From the NCBI RefSeq assembly GCF_009720525.1, contig NZ_CP043930.1, positions 1,116,001 to 1,180,000 of the forward strand: 64,000 nucleotides of DNA, given 5' to 3'. Below are positions 26,512 to 36,216 of the stretch, piece after piece. The notes beneath the pieces were generated by a model. The model ran no database searches. It had not been told where the DNA came from and saw only the letters and a list, made by a program, of their open reading frames with translations. The first letter of the stretch is position 1, and each line of letters starts with the position of its first letter. A program made the position numbers and the translations under genes. Origin of the DNA: Gimesia benthica (lineage in GTDB: Bacteria > Planctomycetota > Planctomycetia > Planctomycetales > Planctomycetaceae).

Positions 26512-27355
26512 CAGCTAGTCCTCCCCAGGCGGGCATGGCATCAATCACTTAATAAAACTTGAGACGCACACCAGATGATTGCCAGTTATTTGACTGCAAA
26601 AAACCGGGCAGTGGCGGATTGAAACTCATCACAAGAAAAGTGAGAGGCTTTCATAGCATGAAAAAACTGCTGTCGTTCCTCGACAACAACACTCGCGATT
26701 ATAAATTGGACATACAGGTTGTCAATAAGTTCCTGACAGTGAGTCACGCAGTTCTGTTGAAAAGAGAGTCGATCCTGGTTTTCGTAACCTGCAAATCGCG
26801 CCACACCGGGATTTTCCCGATGGCCTAACAGGGTCTTCTACCTAAAACTTCCAGTTTCTGCTCACTGCTTTTCTTCCATTCAGCTCTTGGGGGCAATGTG
26901 AAGAGCAAGCAGATGTCATATCTGAGTCCAATTCAGTGGCTGACAGAAAGCAGTCGTGGATAAAAAAGAATAGCTCTTCCCAGATCTGATTCACAACATT
27001 GGATTGATATCTGTCTGGGTGTTCCTGCTGGCCTGCTCCAGGTGTAACCAGTGACAAGCTTATACAACTCAGCTGCTGAAGACATCGTGATTACTGTTCA
27101 TTTTGAAACACGAAGTATTCAGGTCTGATGTATAGATTCCTCTCAATCACAGATGAACCTGATCTCGAATTAAGATCAGGCCAACTAAAAAGCCAACAAT
27201 TAATGGATGTTTCTATCCACTATTAATTGCCATCATTCTGAAAGCGATTTATGATGGATAGAAGAAGTTTTTCGGCACATTGATTTTGATCGCTTGTCCG
27301 ACTGCTTCCTGGCTCGGATACGCGGTCCAGCTTCCACATTGGGGAGGGTGGCTTG
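26512..27355. other. Divergent intergenic region between the two giant genes
   Basis: About 840 bases that must hold the promoters of both large genes. Short frames on both strands (26559-26828 plus, 26586-26804 minus, 26842-27057 minus) overlap and lack ribosome-binding sites. The 26586-26804 product (ELIDNLYVQFIIASVVVEER) is protein-like but unrecognised. An 8-bp inverted repeat CAATTAAT at 27197-27204 and 27222-27229 could be an operator. GGGGAGGG at 27340-27347 is the RHS ribosome-binding site. Confidence 0.45.
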
Positions 27356-29614
27356 ATGAAATCCAAAACAGTTTTGGTCACCGCATTGCTGCTGCTTTCA
27401 GTCTTGGTGATTACATCTCTCGGTCAGCTCGTCGTGAATGGCGAAACTAATCAGCCTGACAGTCCGAAGAACAAGCATAATTCTCCCGTTGCTGAAACGA
27501 CTGATGCTCTTTCAGTTGCCAGTGATTCGTCCCTTTCCGGTATCCTGATTTTTTCCGCAGCCGATGCGCAAGGAGTCATCAATCCACAGTCAGGCCGGCT
27601 GAATCTACAGGTGACAGATCTCAGTGCGCTGAGCGGTAAGAGTCCTCTCGAACTCCAGCGTTCGCTGCAAAGGGAAAGCACAGGGCCTGGCCTGCTCGGC
27701 TCTCTCTGGAAACTGAATTGGGAATCCCGGCTCCTTAAGGCCGGCTCAGTGGTGTCCCTGGTGGAACCGACTGGCATCACCTATTTCACATCGAACGCTG
27801 GCGAGTCGATCTATCATAGTTCATCAGGCGAACAGCTGACTTTTATCGGTGATCGCGTACTGCGGGAAAAGATCGATGGGGCAAACGAGATTTTCGATGA
27901 GGAAGGACGGCTCCTGGAACGGACCACCAGCCAGGGAAATACATTTTTTCTGACTTACAAGCCGGACGGCACTCTTGAGCGTGTGGAGGGTCCTGATGGA
28001 ACTTTTCTTCAATTCATCTCAAACGAGACTGGTCAACTCGAAAAAGTCCAACACTCGAGTGGTCTCTCAGTCAGATATCAATACTTGTCAGGTGAGCTTT
28101 GCAAAGTAGAAGCAGATCATGGCCCTGATGTCGTATACGCCTATGCCACAGGGGGGCTGCTTTCCCGTATCGACCACCAGCAATTTGGCAGTATTCACTT
28201 TGAATACGATCAAAAGAAGCGGGTCTTGAAACGTCGCTGGTCCGATGGAAGCCAGGAAAGTTTCGAGTATGACGATGCTAACCGGACAGTACAGCATACT
28301 GACGCAGACGGCGTGGTCACGTCGATCCACACCAGTCCTGATCAGCGTCGGGAAGAATATACAGATGGGTTGGGGCATAAAACGGTACTCGAGTACGACT
28401 CAAATGGTCGTGTCACCCAGGCGATCGGTCCGACGAACCAGGTTGTAAAACTGACCTATGATGAACTGGGACGCACCACCAGAGTAGAGAACGAGAAAGT
28501 CGGCTCGGTTCAGATCGGCTATCGTGGTGAGAGTCGAGTGCCAGCAGCGGTATCCGGTCCGGGTAGAATCCACAAGTCGTTTGAATACGATGATCAACAC
28601 AAACTGTTAAGCATGAGTGAGGGAAAGCATTCCCAGGTTCAACTGGAATACGATGCAGACGGTAAACTCAAAAGTTTGAATTCCTGTGCGTCGTGCGGCA
28701 AGGTGGACCTTTCCTTTCACTACAACGCCCGTGGCCAGATAACCTCTGTCACCGATGCGGAGGGGAATGCCTGGAAATACGAACGGGACGCTTTGGGAAA
28801 TATTCTGCGGGAAGTGAGCCCCATCGGAGGAATCACGACCCGACGTTATGATGGGCGAGGCAATCTCGTCAGCCAGATCGCGCCTGAGGGAGGCGCCCGC
28901 ATCTACCGATATGCGCCCGGCGGGCTGATGACCTCCATGACAGACGCCATGGGGGCAACAACCCGTTACCACTATGCAGGGCGACAGATTACCGTCACTG
29001 ATTCAGAGGGGCGAAACACACAGTACGAGTACACACCAACCGGACGGCTTAAAAAAATCACTGCCCCCGGTAACAGGGCATACCAGTTCGAGTACAATGC
29101 TGCAGGCAAACTGAAGAGAACGCTCAATCCCCTGGGTAAAGCGATTGAGCAGCAATACGATGCGTTAGGCCAGTTGACTCAGGCAACAGATACGGCAGGT
29201 GGAGTGACGCGCTATGAATACGCCGCATCAGGCCAACCAAGTAAGGTCATTGCTCCCTCAGGGCTCAGCACCCATTACGAGTATAACGCAGAAGGCAAGT
29301 TGCAGACCTTGACTGATCACAGAGGCCGGCAAACACGATATGAGTACACTGACGACCTGCAGTTGGCGAAAGTCATACTCCCCACCGGAACGGAAATCAG
29401 TTATCAATACAATGATCAGGGACAATTGTCAGCCCGGCTGGAAAACCAGAAATTGATCGTTCATTACGAGTATGATCTGCTGGGCCGCGTGAACAGAGAA
29501 AACTATGCCAGTGGTCTGGAACGCTCTTTTCGCTACGATGCCTTGGGGAATCTGCTCAGCCGCCACGATAATGGGGGGGGACGGACTATGATTACGACAA
29601 GCAAAGTCGGCTGA
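27356..29614 (+). CDS. RHS/YD-repeat exported protein, N-terminal part (frameshifted)
   Basis: ATG 27356, nine bases after GGGGAGGG; a TTG directly before it is also in frame. The N-terminus KTVLVTALLLLSVLVITSLG is a signal peptide. From about residue 120 on the protein is a run of YD repeats, such as YEYDALGNLL-type units (YQYNDQGQLSARL, YEYDLLGRVNREN, FRYDALGNLLSRH). This builds the beta-cage that encloses toxins in RHS and TcC proteins. After the run of eight G at 29573-29580 the frame leaves the repeat pattern and ends in NGGGRTMITTSKVG. The true continuation (TDYDYDKQSRLIATRN) is in another frame, so this is the first half of one gene. Confidence 0.85.
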   Translation: MKSKTVLVTALLLLSVLVITSLGQLVVNGETNQPDSPKNKHNSPVAETTDALSVASDSSLSGILIFSAADAQGVINPQSGRLNLQVTDLSALSGKSPLELQRSLQRESTGPGLLGSLWKLNWESRLLKAGSVVSLVEPTGITYFTSNAGESIYHSSSGEQLTFIGDRVLREKIDGANEIFDEEGRLLERTTSQGNTFFLTYKPDGTLERVEGPDGTFLQFISNETGQLEKVQHSSGLSVRYQYLSGELCKVEADHGPDVVYAYATGGLLSRIDHQQFGSIHFEYDQKKRVLKRRWSDGSQESFEYDDANRTVQHTDADGVVTSIHTSPDQRREEYTDGLGHKTVLEYDSNGRVTQAIGPTNQVVKLTYDELGRTTRVENEKVGSVQIGYRGESRVPAAVSGPGRIHKSFEYDDQHKLLSMSEGKHSQVQLEYDADGKLKSLNSCASCGKVDLSFHYNARGQITSVTDAEGNAWKYERDALGNILREVSPIGGITTRRYDGRGNLVSQIAPEGGARIYRYAPGGLMTSMTDAMGATTRYHYAGRQITVTDSEGRNTQYEYTPTGRLKKITAPGNRAYQFEYNAAGKLKRTLNPLGKAIEQQYDALGQLTQATDTAGGVTRYEYAASGQPSKVIAPSGLSTHYEYNAEGKLQTLTDHRGRQTRYEYTDDLQLAKVILPTGTEISYQYNDQGQLSARLENQKLIVHYEYDLLGRVNRENYASGLERSFRYDALGNLLSRHDNGGGRTMITTSKVG
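29573..29580 (+). repeat. G8 homopolymer at the RHS frameshift point
   Basis: Eight G follow GATAAT. Nine or six G would put the upstream and downstream YD repeats in one frame. Slippage at this tract would switch the full-length protein on or off. A sequencing error is the main alternative. Confidence 0.75.
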
Positions 29615-32600
29615 TAGCGACCAGAAACACAGCGGGCACATCCAGACGTTTTCGCTATGACCTGACCGGGAACCTGCTGGGGATCACGAACTCCTTCGGA
29701 GATTCTAAACGCTTCAGGTATACCTCGACAGGCAAACTGGCCCAGGTCACTGAAATGAATGGAGATACCGCCAGCTATGACTACGATCCGGCAGGAAACC
29801 TGGCCACGATCCATCACCCCGGCGGGAGTAAAACGCATTACGAATATGACGCTCTGGGAAATCCCACCAAGCTGACTGATTCACAGGGCAAACAGTCTGT
29901 CCTGGGTTACGACGACGCTGGCCGCCTGATTCGTCGTACCGATGCCAAAAGACAGACCACCACCTTCACCTACGATCGCGCCGGGCGATTGCTGCAAAAA
30001 AAGCTGCATGATGGCAAGGTCATTACCTGGCAGTACGGCACTGATGGAAACCTGGAGAGTGTCGATGATGGTGAGTTTCCCGTGCATTATGCCTATGATG
30101 CCAACGGGCACCTCAGTCAAATCGAGTATCCCGCGATCCATCAGAAGTTGAACTACCGGTACGATCGGTCGGGACTGCTGAAAGAATTTACGAGGTCGGG
30201 AGGGCAGACATTCAAATACGAATACGATGCACATCAACGCCTGACAGAGATCAAGCTGGATGAAGGCAAACAGATTGCTTTTACGTATGACACCAGAAAT
30301 CGCCCCACATCCGTCACCTATCCCAACGGGGTCCAACAGAGCTGGAAGTACAACTCCGAGAATCGCCCCACTCGAATCACCCACACTGATCCAGCAGGCA
30401 AGATACTTTCCGATCTGAGCTATGAATACGATGCTGCCGGCAGGCTGGTCCAGACGATTGATACCCAAAAGGGTAAGACCCGCTACGGGTACGACGAGTC
30501 AGGCCAGCTCACCAGAGAAGAACCCAGCCAGGGGCCGACCATTCAGTACAGCTACCTGCCTGGCGGTAACCGTGACAAACGGATCACTGGTTCAAAGCAG
30601 ACGGAATATGAATACGACCAGGGGGACAACCTGCTTAGTGCCGGGCAGGAATCTTTTAAAACCGACGCCAATGGAAATCTGATTGAGCGTAAAAGTCCTC
30701 GCGGAACGACTCGCTATACTTATGATTCCGAGAACAGGCTGGTGCAAGTTGACTTACCCGATGGGAAGCAGGTGGCCTTTGGTTATGCGCCTACGGGAGA
30801 ACGTATCTGGCGGGAGGACTCGAAAGGCAAGACCTATTTCGTTACCGACGGAACCAACCTGATCGCAGAGCTGGATGGTGACCTGAAATCCCGGTCAAGC
30901 TATCTGCACGGCCCGGGAATCGACCGCCCCCTGATGATGACTCACGATCAGGATCAGTACTTCTACCTGACCGATGCACTTCAAAGTGTTGTCCGGCTGA
31001 CAGACACCACAGGAAAAGTCATTGGGACAAACGAAATGGATGCGTTCGGGAACCTGGACCAACAGGTAACTAAGGTTCCAAACCCGTTTGCTTTCACATC
31101 CCGGGAGTATGATGCAGACCTGGGGATCTATTACTATCGAGCGCGGCATTACGATCCGCAGCTGGGGCGTTTTTTGAGTGCGGACCCGCATCCCCCCTCC
31201 ATCGAAAGTCCTGCGTCCCTCAATCGCTTCGCTTATGTCCTGAATGCGCCCACCCGCTACACTGACCCACTGGGCCTTTCGGAAGGACTCGTGCCCGTTG
31301 ATACTGCAGGACCAGTATCTGCCGCGAGTGATTTCAGCACCGCGCAACCAGTCAATTTACACCCGAATGAAGTGCCCTTTTCTCGTGTCTTACCAAATAC
31401 ACCTGCGAGCAGTCCATCGCTGTCCAGCCCACCCACTGCTTCTCAATCGAGCAGTCAGCTGCAACCGGTGCGACAAACACTGGCACCTCGCCCCCCAAGC
31501 CTGCCCCGGATCCCGACCGCACAGGCTACGCCTCGCGTGCCAGCCGCCTCTCGCCTCCCGGGTTCGCGAATCGCACCTCGTGCGCCAAATGTTTCGGGCA
31601 GACCGCCTATCGCTTCCAATATCTACGAACGATACCCGACAGTGCCGCGTGTCGGGGAGGCCTCCGGTCAGTACCCCACGATACGTCAGCCACCGCCGAC
31701 CTGGGGGCAGCGCATCTCCGGCGCAATGACCGTCCTGAATCCCATCACCATCGGCACCGATTTTATTGCCTGCCGTGAGGAAGGCCATCCACTGGGCACC
31801 TGCCTTGGAGATGCGACGATCAAAGCCGGAACTTCGCTTGTGATCGGGGTAGCTGTCGGTGTTGCCGCAGCATCTGCCCCGGCCTGGGTCACGGCTGGCC
31901 TCGGTGCCGCCGCAGTTGTTCACGGCGTGCACGGCGCCTATACCGCCTCCACACGTCTGACCAATGCCATTGCGAATCGACCGGCACGCGCCGCCGATGA
32001 ACGCCTCGATAATCAAAGACTCGTTAATACAGAACACCTGTCGCGAGTCATCACGGCCCTCAACCGGAAGCTTGACGATTTAACGGCTCACAGGCAATCG
32101 GGACTCACCGCTTACAAGACAGCCGAGCAGGAAGTGGAAAAAGCCCGGGCAGCAATCCAGACTGTCCAGCAGAGATTTGAAACCATCGCACAACTCAATG
32201 GCCAGAACCAAAACGCCTCTGATGCTTGCAAGCGAACCGGAGAGCTCTCGCAGGTAATCCACCGGGATACGGATCTGGCAGTCGATAAATCAAAACAGGT
32301 AGAGCAACTCCTGGATGCGGCTGATGATCGGGCAGCAAACCTGAAAACTGATGCGCAGGCCAAAAGTACGCTGGCGGATTACAATCAGGCCAAAAGTCTG
32401 GTTAAGGAGATTGCAGATCTCGTGAACCGGGTTCAGAGCAATAATGACAGGCTTAAAAAAGTTATTGCTGATGCCAATCAGGTTATTGAATCCCTGAAGC
32501 AAATAGAACAATTAGCTAACCAGGCTGCCTCGCAGGCTCAGCTGTTTAAGGATGCAAACAATCAAGCATCTAGCCAAGTTAATCTGGCTGAGAAGAGTTT

Positions 32601-33783
32601 CTTGCAACTTCAGACCCAATCCGCTGAATTACGGGGCCAGATCATGCGGCTGCGTAACGTCTTTCCCCCCGATTATCCTGAAGCCATGCAGAAGTTTGTG
32701 GACCTGCTGAGACGACTGGATGCGATTGTGACCGTACCCGACATGGATGGTTTGCGGGCACGCCTCAACTCAGTCAACTCTTTAGCCGCACAGGTCGCTA
32801 AACTATCCACACAGGTTAATAATTTGAATCAGGCTGAAGGAGGACTGGATGCGGCTGGGATCGGTCGCTGTGCTGCAGTGGAACCAGAAAATGATAAGGT
32901 CGTGCAGGCCAAAGCAGCGCTGGCGGTCGCGATTGCACGCCTGGCACGCAGCGCCGGACTCCCTGACCAGATCGCATCGGCAACAGCCACGATGACAAAT
33001 AGTCCCCCCAAGGGGAAACCTGCCGATGCCGATCTCTCCGGGGCAGCGGGTGCGGTGACCATGATCAAGCCCGGTGGAACCAGTGGCAGTATGGATGCGG
33101 ATCTGTCCAAGGCAGCAGGGTCCGTCACCATCGTCAAACCCGGTGATGGTGAAGGTTCTGAAACAAAAACGCCCCCTGCTCAGCCAGAGGGGCCAGTGAC
33201 AATGATCAAGCCCAAACCCAAACCGGTTCGCCCCCCTAAAACCAAGCCTCCCCAACCACAACCCACCAGGAAAGTTCCTCCTCCTGAAAAGAGTGAACTG
33301 AAACCATTCTACGCCGTTTATAACGTGCATGCCTGGGCAAATAATACCCAGAAGACGGGGAAGATTGCTTTTCTGGTCACTGGAGAAGTCCTCCGCGATT
33401 TTGAGAAACACAAAATCGCGGAGCCGGAAAAACCGTATCAATACTTTCGTCCCGGCAAGTACCATCAGAATGTGAATGTCAAAACAGCTGATGGCTTTAC
33501 TTTTAATGTCCCCATTTTGCTGTCGTATGATCGGACTTCGCCTACACGCCCCGGTGGTGTCAATGGGGCGGATATCGGCTTTGGCATTGATTTCCCCGGA
33601 TTTGTCGGTTCCATGTCAAATCTCAAGGCCCCCGGTGCAGGATGGAGCTACACAGATCGTGCCGGTTCCGTGATTAGAACCGGTTCACTTATCTATGATG
33701 GGCCTGCCAACTGGAAAGGAACCACATTGAATCAGTTACGAAATGAAGCACAACGCTTCCTGAGAGGTTTTCTTGACCGATAA
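29581..33783 (+). CDS. RHS/YD-repeat protein, C-terminal part with unique tail (frame-shifted continuation)
   Basis: This frame is open from the G8 tract. Its first internal ATG is 29755, which would give 1342 aa if started alone. YD repeats continue to the canonical RHS core end: YYYRARHYDPQLGRFLSADP and FAYVLNAPTRYTDPLGL (about 31130-31275). In typical RHS proteins the toxin follows this core. Here the tail is about 830 residues: a Pro/Ser/Arg-rich linker, a hydrophobic Gly/Ala stretch (GTSLVIGVAVGVAAASAPAW), a long coiled coil with Gln/Asn and Ala, Pro-Lys-rich repeats (MIKPKPKPVRPPKTKPP), and an unassigned C-terminal domain (FYAVYNVHAWANNTQKTGKI to FLRGFLDR). With the first part it gives a protein of about 2140 aa. 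Confidence 0.82.
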   Translation, partial: TDYDYDKQSRLIATRNTAGTSRRFRYDLTGNLLGITNSFGDSKRFRYTSTGKLAQVTEMNGDTASYDYDPAGNLATIHHPGGSKTHYEYDALGNPTKLTDSQGKQSVLGYDDAGRLIRRTDAKRQTTTFTYDRAGRLLQKKLHDGKVITWQYGTDGNLESVDDGEFPVHYAYDANGHLSQIEYPAIHQKLNYRYDRSGLLKEFTRSGGQTFKYEYDAHQRLTEIKLDEGKQIAFTYDTRNRPTSVTYPNGVQQSWKYNSENRPTRITHTDPAGKILSDLSYEYDAAGRLVQTIDTQKGKTRYGYDESGQLTREEPSQGPTIQYSYLPGGNRDKRITGSKQTEYEYDQGDNLLSAGQESFKTDANGNLIERKSPRGTTRYTYDSENRLVQVDLPDGKQVAFGYAPTGERIWREDSKGKTYFVTDGTNLIAELDGDLKSRSSYLHGPGIDRPLMMTHDQDQYFYLTDALQSVVRLTDTTGKVIGTNEMDAFGNLDQQVTKVPNPFAFTSREYDADLGIYYYRARHYDPQLGRFLSADPHPPSIESPASLNRFAYVLNAPTRYTDPLGLSEGLVPVDTAGPVSAASDFSTAQPVNLHPNEVPFSRVLPNTPASSPSLSSPPTASQSSSQLQPVRQTLAPRPPSLPRIPTAQATPRVPAASRLPGSRIAPRAPNVSGRPPIASNIYERYPTVPRVGEASGQYPTIRQPPPTWGQRISGAMTVLNPITIGTDFIACREEGHPLGTCLGDATIKAGTSLVIGVAVGVAAASAPAWVTAGLGAAAVVHGVHGAYTASTRLTNAIANRPARAADERLDNQRLVNTEHLSRVITALNRKLDDLTAHRQSGLTAYKTAEQEVEKARAAIQTVQQRFETIAQLNGQNQNASDACKRTGELSQVIHRDTDLAVDKSKQVEQLLDAADDRAANLKTDAQAKSTLADYNQAKSLVKEIADLVNRVQSNNDRLKKVIADANQVIESLKQIEQLANQAASQAQLFKDANNQASSQVNLAEKSFLQLQTQSAELRGQIMRLRNVFPPDYPEAMQKFVDLLRRLDAIVTVPDMDGLRARLNSVNSLAAQVAKLSTQVNNLNQAEGGLDAAGIGRCAAVEPENDKVVQAKAALAVAIARLARSAGLPDQIASATATMTNSPPKGKPADADLSGAAGAVTMIKPGGTSGSMDADLSKAAGSVTIVKPGDGEGSETKTPPAQPEGPVTMIKPKPKPVRPPKTKPPQPQPTRKVPPPEKSELKPFYAVYNVHAWANNTQKTGKIAFLVTGEVLRDFEKHKIAEPEKPYQYFRPGKYHQNVNVKTADGFTFNVPILLSYDRTSPTRPGGVNGADIGFGIDFPGFVGSMSNLKAPGAGWSYTDRAGSVIRTGSLIYDGPANWKGTTLNQLRNEAQRFLRGFLDR

Positions 33784-33891
33784 AGTTCCTCTACAGGAGC
33801 CAATAAACTATCGGAAATACTTGAGCAATATTCCAACTGCACGGCATGCTTGAAGCAGAGAAGATCGCTGATAAGAGAGATGAGGTTAGGA

Positions 33892-34983
33892 ATGAATCAT
33901 GATTTAAGTTCAACAAAGATCCTGCAACTTGTTTTGTGTCTCCTGACTTCAAGCGTGAGTATGGCTGCTTCTGCTCTGAATGCAGCCGACCCTCCCCGGG
34001 TTGCATTTCACGGAATCGTGGTCGGCGAGACAACCGAAACAGAACTGCTCAATAATAAGCAATGGGGCCAGGGTCAACTTTTCCAACCAGCGCTGGGCAG
34101 CAACAAAGAGAAAGTGTTGGATTATAAGCTGGGGATCTGGAAGAAAGTCCTGGTCACGATCTCCGAGGACCAGATTGTAAAGACGATTGATGTCACGCCT
34201 CCGGATCGAGCGCGCGCGGACGATCTGGTCAAGGTTCTGAAACTGGGTAAAATGATTCCTGTTGAATCGATTGATCAGTCGTTAATTCCAAACCCCTTAG
34301 CCGGCCTGAACATCTTCCAGGATTATCAGGTATTCCGCTGTGAAAATGCGTCCGGCGTATTAATTTTTACCGAGAAAGTCGATCAGAAATTATATGCGAA
34401 ACAGATGCGGTTTTACCTCACGCCCCTGGAGCATGCGAAACAGCACATCGCCAAGGGACAGACTTATATGAAACAGGAAGAATACGGGAAAGCGGTCAGT
34501 CATTTCAGCGAGTCAATCCGTCTGAACCCGAACAATCTCTATGCCTATACCCTCAGAGGTATGGCGCATACTGAACTCATCAAAAAACATGAGGGTACTT
34601 TCAACAAGATCAATAAGTTACTGGAAGCGGAGCCTGATAATCCGGATTACTACAATAGGCGCGGAGTGGTCTACTCCAAACTGGGGGAATATGACGATGC
34701 AGCACAAGATTTTACAACGGCAATCCGCCTTGCGCCTAAGGAAGCCAAAGGCTATTTCAATCGCGCATATATGATGTTCCACAAGCAAGAGTACGACAAA
34801 GCCATCGTCGATTTTGATAAAGCAATCCAGCTCGATCCTCAGTATGCGTCTGCCTATTATGGACGCGGATATGCTTATTTCAGAAAGGGCCTGTCTAAAG
34901 CAGCACAGGAAGACAGAAGCCGTGCCATTCAATTAGATTCAAAAATCGCAAAACTCACCTATAAATCAACTATCATCGATTGA
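33892..34983 (+). CDS. Exported TPR protein sharing a domain with the 2182 aa protein
   Basis: About 363 aa. ATG 33892 is preferred because AGGTTAGGA precedes it; the frame is open from 33850. A signal peptide (ILQLVLCLLTSSVSMAASALNA) is followed by residues about 35-165, which match the module at residues about 1265-1390 of the 2182 aa product. Shared features are VGETTETELLNNKQWGQ against ATTVAELEADEKWGKP, VKTIDVTPPD against VQSIDVTLPD, and KVLKLGKM against QIFKLGEP. Then come four to five TPR units (YGKAVSHFSESIRLNPNN, YDKAIVDFDKAIQLDPQY). TPRs bind proteins, so it may be an adaptor or protective partner. It starts 108 bases after the RHS stop and is probably co-transcribed. Confidence 0.75.
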   Translation: MNHDLSSTKILQLVLCLLTSSVSMAASALNAADPPRVAFHGIVVGETTETELLNNKQWGQGQLFQPALGSNKEKVLDYKLGIWKKVLVTISEDQIVKTIDVTPPDRARADDLVKVLKLGKMIPVESIDQSLIPNPLAGLNIFQDYQVFRCENASGVLIFTEKVDQKLYAKQMRFYLTPLEHAKQHIAKGQTYMKQEEYGKAVSHFSESIRLNPNNLYAYTLRGMAHTELIKKHEGTFNKINKLLEAEPDNPDYYNRRGVVYSKLGEYDDAAQDFTTAIRLAPKEAKGYFNRAYMMFHKQEYDKAIVDFDKAIQLDPQYASAYYGRGYAYFRKGLSKAAQEDRSRAIQLDSKIAKLTYKSTIID

Positions 34984-35286
34984 CCACATCACGGGCCCGA
35001 TTTAACTTGACTGTATATTTCTCTTATTCCGGCTCTCGGAGTCTTAGTTTGAGAGCAATTCAACCTGGCAGTGTGTGATAGCATTACGAACCTTTTTACG
35101 TGAGTTCTCGCGCCTCGAAGTGAACCATTCTTTTACAGAACTCCGCGTTGATTGACGGAGGCTGAATCGTATGATCTGCAAGCCCGGATCCTGAAAATGA
35201 CGTGAGCAGAAACCTTCCCCATGACAGTGGAATCAGCCTGGATCAGCCTGCTTCATCCAGCAGCCGACAGAACAGGTTCACACATT
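34984..35286. other. Intergenic, no gene seen
   Basis: Between the TPR gene and the IS3 right end. No ORF with a start site and no clear terminator hairpin was found. Confidence 0.45.
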
Positions 35287-35343
35287 TGACCTGCCCCTAG
35301 GAATGACACCAGTCACACGACTTGTATGTTTGACTTGTCAGGA

Positions 35344-35705
35344 TCAGACGGCGTCCGACGACAGATCGACCACGACTGGGTCTTTCAAGACCGACACTAA
35401 GCAGGATCGTCGCCGGTTTTTGGATTTTAGCCCGAACAGCCGCCAGAGCCGTTCTACTCGCTTGTGATTCACTTTCCAGCCTCGCCGCAGTAACTCTGTC
35501 ACCCGACGGTAACCATAACGGCCGTACTGACTCGCCAGATCAATGATCTCCCGAACCAGCTGGGGTTCATCTGAGGGAACCACAGGCTGCCTCCGTTGCG
35601 TGGAACGGGATTATCCCAGAACACGACAGGCCCGGCGTTCCGAGACTTGATCATGTCCCAGGGAATCTCTTGCAAAATTCACCGCCTTACTCCGTTTCGA
35701 CGGAC
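35344..35705 (-). pseudogene. IS3 orfB remnant
   Basis: The minus strand reads LSPSKRSKAVNFARDSLGHD, QVSERRACRVLG, then a TAA stop, then SRSTQRRQPVVPSDEPQLVRE, YGYRRVTELLRRGWKVNHKR and VERLWRLFGLKSKNRRRS. This is the N-terminal HTH part of orfB. The stop replaces the Gln of the usual LGQSRSTQ. The DDE integrase core is deleted and the frame ends in unrelated residues, so transposase function is lost. Confidence 0.85.
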
Positions 35706-35984
35706 TCAGTAGTTTCCCGAGGCAGCTTCCCGCAAAATGGCTTTATCCAGTTCCGACTCTGCCAGCAGTTTTTTGAGTCGGGCATTTTCCTTTTCCAACT
35801 CTTTCAGACGTTTGGCCTGATCCATCCGCAAACCACCATATTCACGACGCCACTTGTAGTACGTCTGCTGGTGGATCCCCAGTCCCTTGTACATCAGGGG
35901 AATCGTCATCCCCTGCGCGAGATGGACCTCCGCTTCCCGGAGTTTTGAAATGATCTGTTCGGATGAATGACGTTTGGTGGGCAT
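35706..35984 (-). CDS. IS3-family orfA (HTH protein), intact
   Basis: 92 aa. MPTKRHSSEQIISKLREAEVH, YKGLGIHQQTYYKWRREYGG and a leucine-zipper-like AKRLKELEKENARLKKLLAE are typical of IS3 orfA, the DNA-binding partner that is fused to orfB by ribosomal frameshifting. It starts at ATG 35984 and overlaps the orfB frame at its end. Because orfB is broken it cannot mobilise the element by itself, but a related copy elsewhere could act on these ends. Confidence 0.88.
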   Translation of the reverse strand: MPTKRHSSEQIISKLREAEVHLAQGMTIPLMYKGLGIHQQTYYKWRREYGGLRMDQAKRLKELEKENARLKKLLAESELDKAILREAASGNY

Positions 35985-36216
35985 GCTGCCTCCTCCTCAA
36001 TTGGGCCAGAATCCTGAGTAGTATATCAAGTTCTGGATGGGGTTAAGGGGGGCACGTCAAATCCATACCGGGAATCTTGGATAAATAAGTCGGCATCGGC
36101 TAGCTTTTGATAGCATTAACAACGCCTAAATTGATATGGTGAAGATAGACACCGATTTATTGTAGAGTCCATACTTTGACCGGTTCCAAACTCAATCTCT
36201 GAGAGAGTGCTCCGAA

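Larger units (their letters stand above)
35287..36059 (-). mobile_element. IS3-family element, internally deleted (773 bp)
   Basis: TGACCTGCCCC (35287) and its counterpart ending GGCACGTCA (36059) are the outer ends. The element is oriented on the minus strand, with an intact-looking orfA and a broken, shortened orfB. At 773 bp it is far below the usual 1.2-1.5 kb because the catalytic core of orfB is missing. No target-site duplication is evident. It is the reference copy for the other IS3 remnants in the window (14.3, 17.0, 60.8 and 61.9 kb). Confidence 0.8.

Noticed and set aside
26586..27057. Two short minus-strand frames between the giant genes
   Set aside because: Protein-like composition but no ribosome-binding sites, no recognised motif, and overlap with an opposite frame; described only as part of the intergenic region.
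32803..33465. Minus-strand frame of 220 codons in the RHS tail
   Set aside because: Low-complexity Gly/Phe/Cys composition that mirrors the Pro-Lys repeats of the RHS gene; considered a shadow.
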